From: Acidobacteriota bacterium
GTDB taxonomy: Bacteria > Acidobacteriota > Terriglobia > Acidiferrales > UBA7541
Assembly: GCA_003131985.1 (NCBI GenBank)
Contig: PKWH01000189.1
Span: 1 to 9,054, forward strand
Direction: 5' to 3'
DNA length: 9,054 nucleotides
The notes beneath the pieces were generated by a model. It did no database searches. It was not told the DNA's origin and was given only the letters and a program-made list of their open reading frames with translations. Positions 6,443 to 9,054 of the stretch are shown piece by piece. The position numbers and the translations under genes were made by a program. The stretch's first letter is position 1, and each line of letters opens with the position of its first letter.

Positions 6443-7297
6443 TCAGGTTTTGGATTTTCGCGCGCCTTCGAGCATGTCCCAGGCGGCGTCGGGCAGGTCC
6501 ACGAAGTCGTTGAATTCACCTGCCCCGCGCAGCCACAGGGCACCGTCGATCACCACGCATTCGCCGTTCACGTAATCGGCCTGTTCGCTCAAAAGATAGA
6601 CCGCGAGATTGGCCAGCTCTTCGTGGCGTCCGAATCTTTTCATTGGATGATGATTTTTTGCGCGCTCTTCGAATTCCTTTGAGGGCAACAAGCGGGAGAA
6701 TGCGCCTTCGGTGGGAAACGGTCCCGGAGCAATCGCGTTTAGCCGGATGTGATAACGCGCCCATTCCACTGCGAGCGAACGCGTGAGGGCCAGAACGCCG
6801 GCTTTCGCGCAGGCGGAGGGCACCACGAATCCCGATCCGGAATTTACCGCGGCGTAGGTGGTCACGATATTCAGCACGTGACCCGGTTGCTTCCGGGCGA
6901 TCCATTTTCGACCGAGGGCCAGGGTGCAGAAGAATGTGCCTTGCAGCACGATGCCGACCACGGCATTGAACGCATTCGGAGAAAGTTTTTCCGTGCGTGC
7001 GATGAAGTTGCCGGCGGCGTTGTTGACCAAGGTGTCCACTTGTCCGAATTCTTTTTCCGCCGCTTCGATGGCTTTTTCCACCGCGTCGAAATCGCGAACA
7101 TCCGCCGAGAAGTAAGCAGCTTTCGCGCCCAGGACTCGAATGTCTTCGACGGTTTGTTTCAGCGGTTCCTCACGGCGACCAACGATAAAGAGGTTCGCTC
7201 CCAGCTCCGCGAATCGCAGTGCCATCGAACGGCCCAATCCCGTTCCGGCTCCCGTAATCAGAATCGTCCGGCCTTTGAACAAATCTTTTTGAAACAT
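6443..7297 (-). CDS. SDR-family oxidoreductase, 2,4-dienoyl-CoA-reductase-like
   Basis: A Rossmann-fold NAD(P)H-dependent oxidoreductase of 284 residues. Numbered from ATG 7297: the cofactor loop TGAGTGLG is at 15-22, GRR at 40-42 after the second strand favours NADPH, DVR is at 66-68, and NNAAGNF at 92-98 is the signature of the dienoyl-CoA reductase (DECR) branch. AIAPGPFPTEG is at 188-198. The catalytic YxxxK of classical SDRs is absent: the segment reads PSACAKAG, keeping Lys165 but with Ser in the Tyr position, as expected for DECR-type enzymes. These reduce 2,4-dienoyl-CoA in unsaturated fatty-acid breakdown; the true substrate here is not proven. The start is decided by the RBS: GGAGG abuts the first ATG (7303) with no spacer but is six bases from the ATG at 7297. 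It follows the SnoaL-like gene by 46 bases, so the two are probably co-transcribed. Confidence 0.93.
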   Translation of the reverse strand: MFQKDLFKGRTILITGAGTGLGRSMALRFAELGANLFIVGRREEPLKQTVEDIRVLGAKAAYFSADVRDFDAVEKAIEAAEKEFGQVDTLVNNAAGNFIARTEKLSPNAFNAVVGIVLQGTFFCTLALGRKWIARKQPGHVLNIVTTYAAVNSGSGFVVPSACAKAGVLALTRSLAVEWARYHIRLNAIAPGPFPTEGAFSRLLPSKEFEERAKNHHPMKRFGRHEELANLAVYLLSEQADYVNGECVVIDGALWLRGAGEFNDFVDLPDAAWDMLEGARKSKT

Positions 7298-7303
7298 GGT
7301 CAT

Positions 7304-7308
7304 CCTCC
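7304..7308 (-). promoter_or_regulatory. Shine-Dalgarno that selects the second ATG of the SDR gene
   Basis: Minus strand GGAGG at 7308-7304 directly touches ATG 7303-7301, too close for initiation. It is six bases from the in-frame ATG 7297-7295, a good spacing, so translation most likely begins at 7297. Confidence 0.7.
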
Positions 7309-7343
7309 AGAACGTTGAGTAGCGCTTCTTCTGAAGTGCTTGG

Positions 7344-7949
7344 CTAATGAGCCGCGGGCAAGAATTCCTTGGGCAGCGGCGTGTCGGGAGTTTCTTCCTC
7401 CCAATAAATTGTCACCACCCACCATCGCGTGCCGTCGAAAAACAATTGAAAGCTGTTAATCCCGCGCGCGAACGGCGCTGCATCTTTTCCGTCGTGACGG
7501 GATTCGTAGGTGCTGAAAATTTGCATGATGTTGCCGTAGCGATCGGCGTGCCGAGATGCTTCTCTCTCGAAGAAGCCATTCTTTTCGAAATAAGGGCCGG
7601 CACGGGAGATGTAATCCTCCGGTGTGAGCACGCGCGCTCCGAGATTTCCGTCTTTCCCTTTTTGAACGGCGATCAATCGGGCGCCGGGAACAAACAGAGT
7701 GCGAAAGCGGTCCCAATCGCGTGTTCCCGGCGGGCCGGAAATCACGTCGTAGGTTGCTGCGAGAATTGCATCCGGCGACGCGACATCCGTCGGCTTCGCC
7801 GGCGGCGTAGCTGCAGGAGTTGCGGAAACCTGCGGCGTTTGCGACTGCGATTGTGACGGCTGTGATTGCGCTTGAGTCTGTGCCGGTGCGGACGCAACAG
7901 CAAAACCAAGTACGAAAAGGAGAAGAGAAGCTAGCTTCGAACCTGACAT
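7344..7949 (-). CDS. exported SnoaL/NTF2-like protein of unknown function
   Basis: A 201-residue protein. Residues 1-23 are a signal peptide (LASLLLFVLGFAVASAPA), so it is probably periplasmic. Residues 24-40 are a Gln/Ser-rich low-complexity linker, and 41-55 are rich in Ala, Pro and Thr. The globular part (56-201) begins SPDAILAATYDVISGPPG and has the conical alpha/beta cone-fold pattern: a helix, RDWDRFRTLFVPGARLI, an EDYISRAGPYFEKNGFFERE helix, then strands with IFSTYESRH, INSFQLFFDGTRWWVVTIYW and a Pro-rich end. Such domains can be enzymes or plain ligand binders; I see no residue set that proves catalysis. The start at 7949 has GGAGG five bases upstream. An upstream extension of the frame would overlap the porin gene and is not used. 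It is 133 bases after the porin stop and 46 before the SDR start. Confidence 0.85.
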   Translation of the reverse strand: MSGSKLASLLLFVLGFAVASAPAQTQAQSQPSQSQSQTPQVSATPAATPPAKPTDVASPDAILAATYDVISGPPGTRDWDRFRTLFVPGARLIAVQKGKDGNLGARVLTPEDYISRAGPYFEKNGFFEREASRHADRYGNIMQIFSTYESRHDGKDAAPFARGINSFQLFFDGTRWWVVTIYWEEETPDTPLPKEFLPAAH

Positions 7950-8082
7950 GAAACCCTCCGGCGACTTACCGCTCTGGCACCCCAAGCCGCAGGCGCGCAG
8001 CTTAAACCGGCGCAGCCACACAATTCCACAATATTCTCCGCAACCTGGCGAAGAAGATGGCGTGCGGAGCCGAAGGGCATTG

Positions 8083-9054
8083 CTAGAAATCGACGTGGAA
8101 GCGGACAGCGGGGACGAAGACGGGGCCGCGGTCCTTATTGTAACCAGGATTGTTAATGTGCTGGAGGTCGAAGGAGGCGAAGAAGCCGCGCCAGAGATGC
8201 GCGGTGTAAAATCCTTCGAAGATTTTTTCGTGGCCGTAAGTGAGCGCGCCGTCGCCGAGAAGGAATCCGCGGCCGCCGAGCGCGAGATATTCCTGATGGG
8301 CGGCCACAATACCGTTCATCACGAACACCGCACCGGCGCGATCGTTACGCCGCTTCCAATTTTCACCTTTGGTGAAGACGCCGATCTCGAGCGTGCGGTC
8401 CACTTCCGTGTAAGCAAATGACTCGTTGCGGCCGTCGCTCCAACCCAGGCGGCCGAAAAGGCCCAGCTGTGAAGTGAGTTCCTGCTCGAAATTGAGACCG
8501 AAGCCATATTTGTGGCGTCCCTGCCGCCGCGTAAAAATGATGTCAGGCACGGGCGTGTCACCGTTCTTGAAATCACGGATGGCTTCTTCGTAATTGCCCA
8601 TGTTGGCCTGATTCAAATAACTCAGCAGGCGCACGGTGCCCGCACGATGGAGAAAGCGATTTCCAGCGGCGACAAATTCAAGGTTTTCGCCACGCGCTCG
8701 CGCGAGGTCGGCATCGAGAAAGATGCCATTGGCGACTTTGGGCATGAGTGCTACGCCGAAGCGCGCTGTAAACCAATGATCGTCGTACTCGAGGATGGCG
8801 CCGTCGGTGTACCCGCGGGTGTTCGCGGCATAATCGTAAGCGCCATTGTTGTCCACAGTCCAGTTCAGGAATTGCAGATGGCTGTCGGTGCCCCAGGAAT
8901 TTGCGTCAAAGAAATCCACGAGGCCGAACTTGCCGATGCGAAACTCAAGGCGGCGGGCCGGGAGCGAAGTAGCCAGGCCAAACGGTCCGCGCTCGGCGGA
9001 AACACGGTCGTCGCTGAGCGGAATGATCTGGCGCACCATCGCGCGCGCAAGATA
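8083..9054 (-). CDS. carbohydrate-selective porin, OprB family, N-terminus beyond the right edge
   Basis: The visible 323 codons are the C-terminal part of an outer-membrane beta-barrel. The frame is open to the edge: the codons before the first visible ATG (9039) read YLARA, so that ATG is internal. OprB marks are RLEFRIGKFGLVDFFDANSW with WGTDSHLQFLNW, then AYDYAANTRGYTDGA, a FTARFGVALMP strand, NMGNYEEAI, and late strands YGFGLNFEQEL and LFGRLGWSDGRNES. The chain ends in VDF with a C-terminal Phe, the usual sorting signal of outer-membrane barrels. OprB porins let sugars and other small solutes diffuse in; specificity cannot be read here. A signal peptide and the first part of the barrel must lie to the right of the window. 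The following gene on the same strand starts 133 bases after its TAG. Confidence 0.9.
   Translation of the reverse strand, partial: YLARAMVRQIIPLSDDRVSAERGPFGLATSLPARRLEFRIGKFGLVDFFDANSWGTDSHLQFLNWTVDNNGAYDYAANTRGYTDGAILEYDDHWFTARFGVALMPKVANGIFLDADLARARGENLEFVAAGNRFLHRAGTVRLLSYLNQANMGNYEEAIRDFKNGDTPVPDIIFTRRQGRHKYGFGLNFEQELTSQLGLFGRLGWSDGRNESFAYTEVDRTLEIGVFTKGENWKRRNDRAGAVFVMNGIVAAHQEYLALGGRGFLLGDGALTYGHEKIFEGFYTAHLWRGFFASFDLQHINNPGYNKDRGPVFVPAVRFHVDF

Noticed and set aside
4259..6682. 807-codon open frame on the plus strand, antisense to thrS, the ABM gene and the end of the SDR gene
   Set aside because: It covers three well-supported minus-strand genes and their gaps. Its translation has no recognisable domain and reflects G+C-rich codon bias on the other strand.
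7984..8003. Stem-loop between the porin and the SnoaL-like gene as a terminator
   Set aside because: A 7-bp stem with one G-U pair can be drawn, but no T tract follows and the sequence is G+C-rich enough for this to be chance.
7950..8309. Upstream extension of the SnoaL-like frame by 120 codons
   Set aside because: It would overlap the C-terminal porin coding region in another frame. It lacks family resemblance, and a strong GGAGG plus signal peptide support the start at 7949.

Overview
The window reads as a piece of a G+C-rich Gram-negative chromosome. An OprB-type outer-membrane porin and several exported proteins imply an outer membrane. The exported FWLGDW protein, the SnoaL-like exported protein and the dienoyl-CoA-reductase-like SDR resemble proteins I associate with soil Acidobacteriota. 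That placement is an inference from remembered family resemblance; there is no rRNA or other phylogenetic marker here apart from thrS. I see no rRNA, tRNA, CRISPR array, transposase, integrase or phage gene. No gene-free stretch exceeds 300 bases; the longest is the 173 bases at 3792-3964.

Layout from left to right. At 1-72 there may be the last codons of a plus-strand gene. Minus-strand genes at about 89-2895 form a compact cluster, read right to left: a class I SAM-dependent methyltransferase (2895 to 2333, broken by a one-base frameshift near 2616-2622), an exported FWLGDW/DUF1579-like protein (2277 to 1720), and an exported type-B carboxylesterase (1687 or 1723 to 89). Divergent from them, 101 bases away, is an AraC-family regulator with an N-terminal cupin (2997-3791). 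Its transcript may be leaderless. The simplest reading is a regulator facing the small operon it controls, perhaps for handling an ester or aromatic small molecule; the substrate cannot be read from sequence.

From 3965 to the right edge everything is on the minus strand. In transcription order this is the C-terminal part of an OprB carbohydrate porin (cut by the right edge), an exported SnoaL/NTF2-like protein, an SDR of the 2,4-dienoyl-CoA-reductase type, a small ABM-domain protein, and threonyl-tRNA synthetase (thrS). The SDR follows the SnoaL-like gene by 46 bases and is probably co-transcribed with it. thrS has a plausible promoter of its own and an inverted repeat that could hide its ribosome binding site in longer transcripts.

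I looked for an undescribed system and did not find a convincing one. The points most worth checking are the methyltransferase frameshift, the AraC/methyltransferase/DUF1579-like/esterase cluster, the possible leaderless start of the regulator, and the thrS leader repeat.
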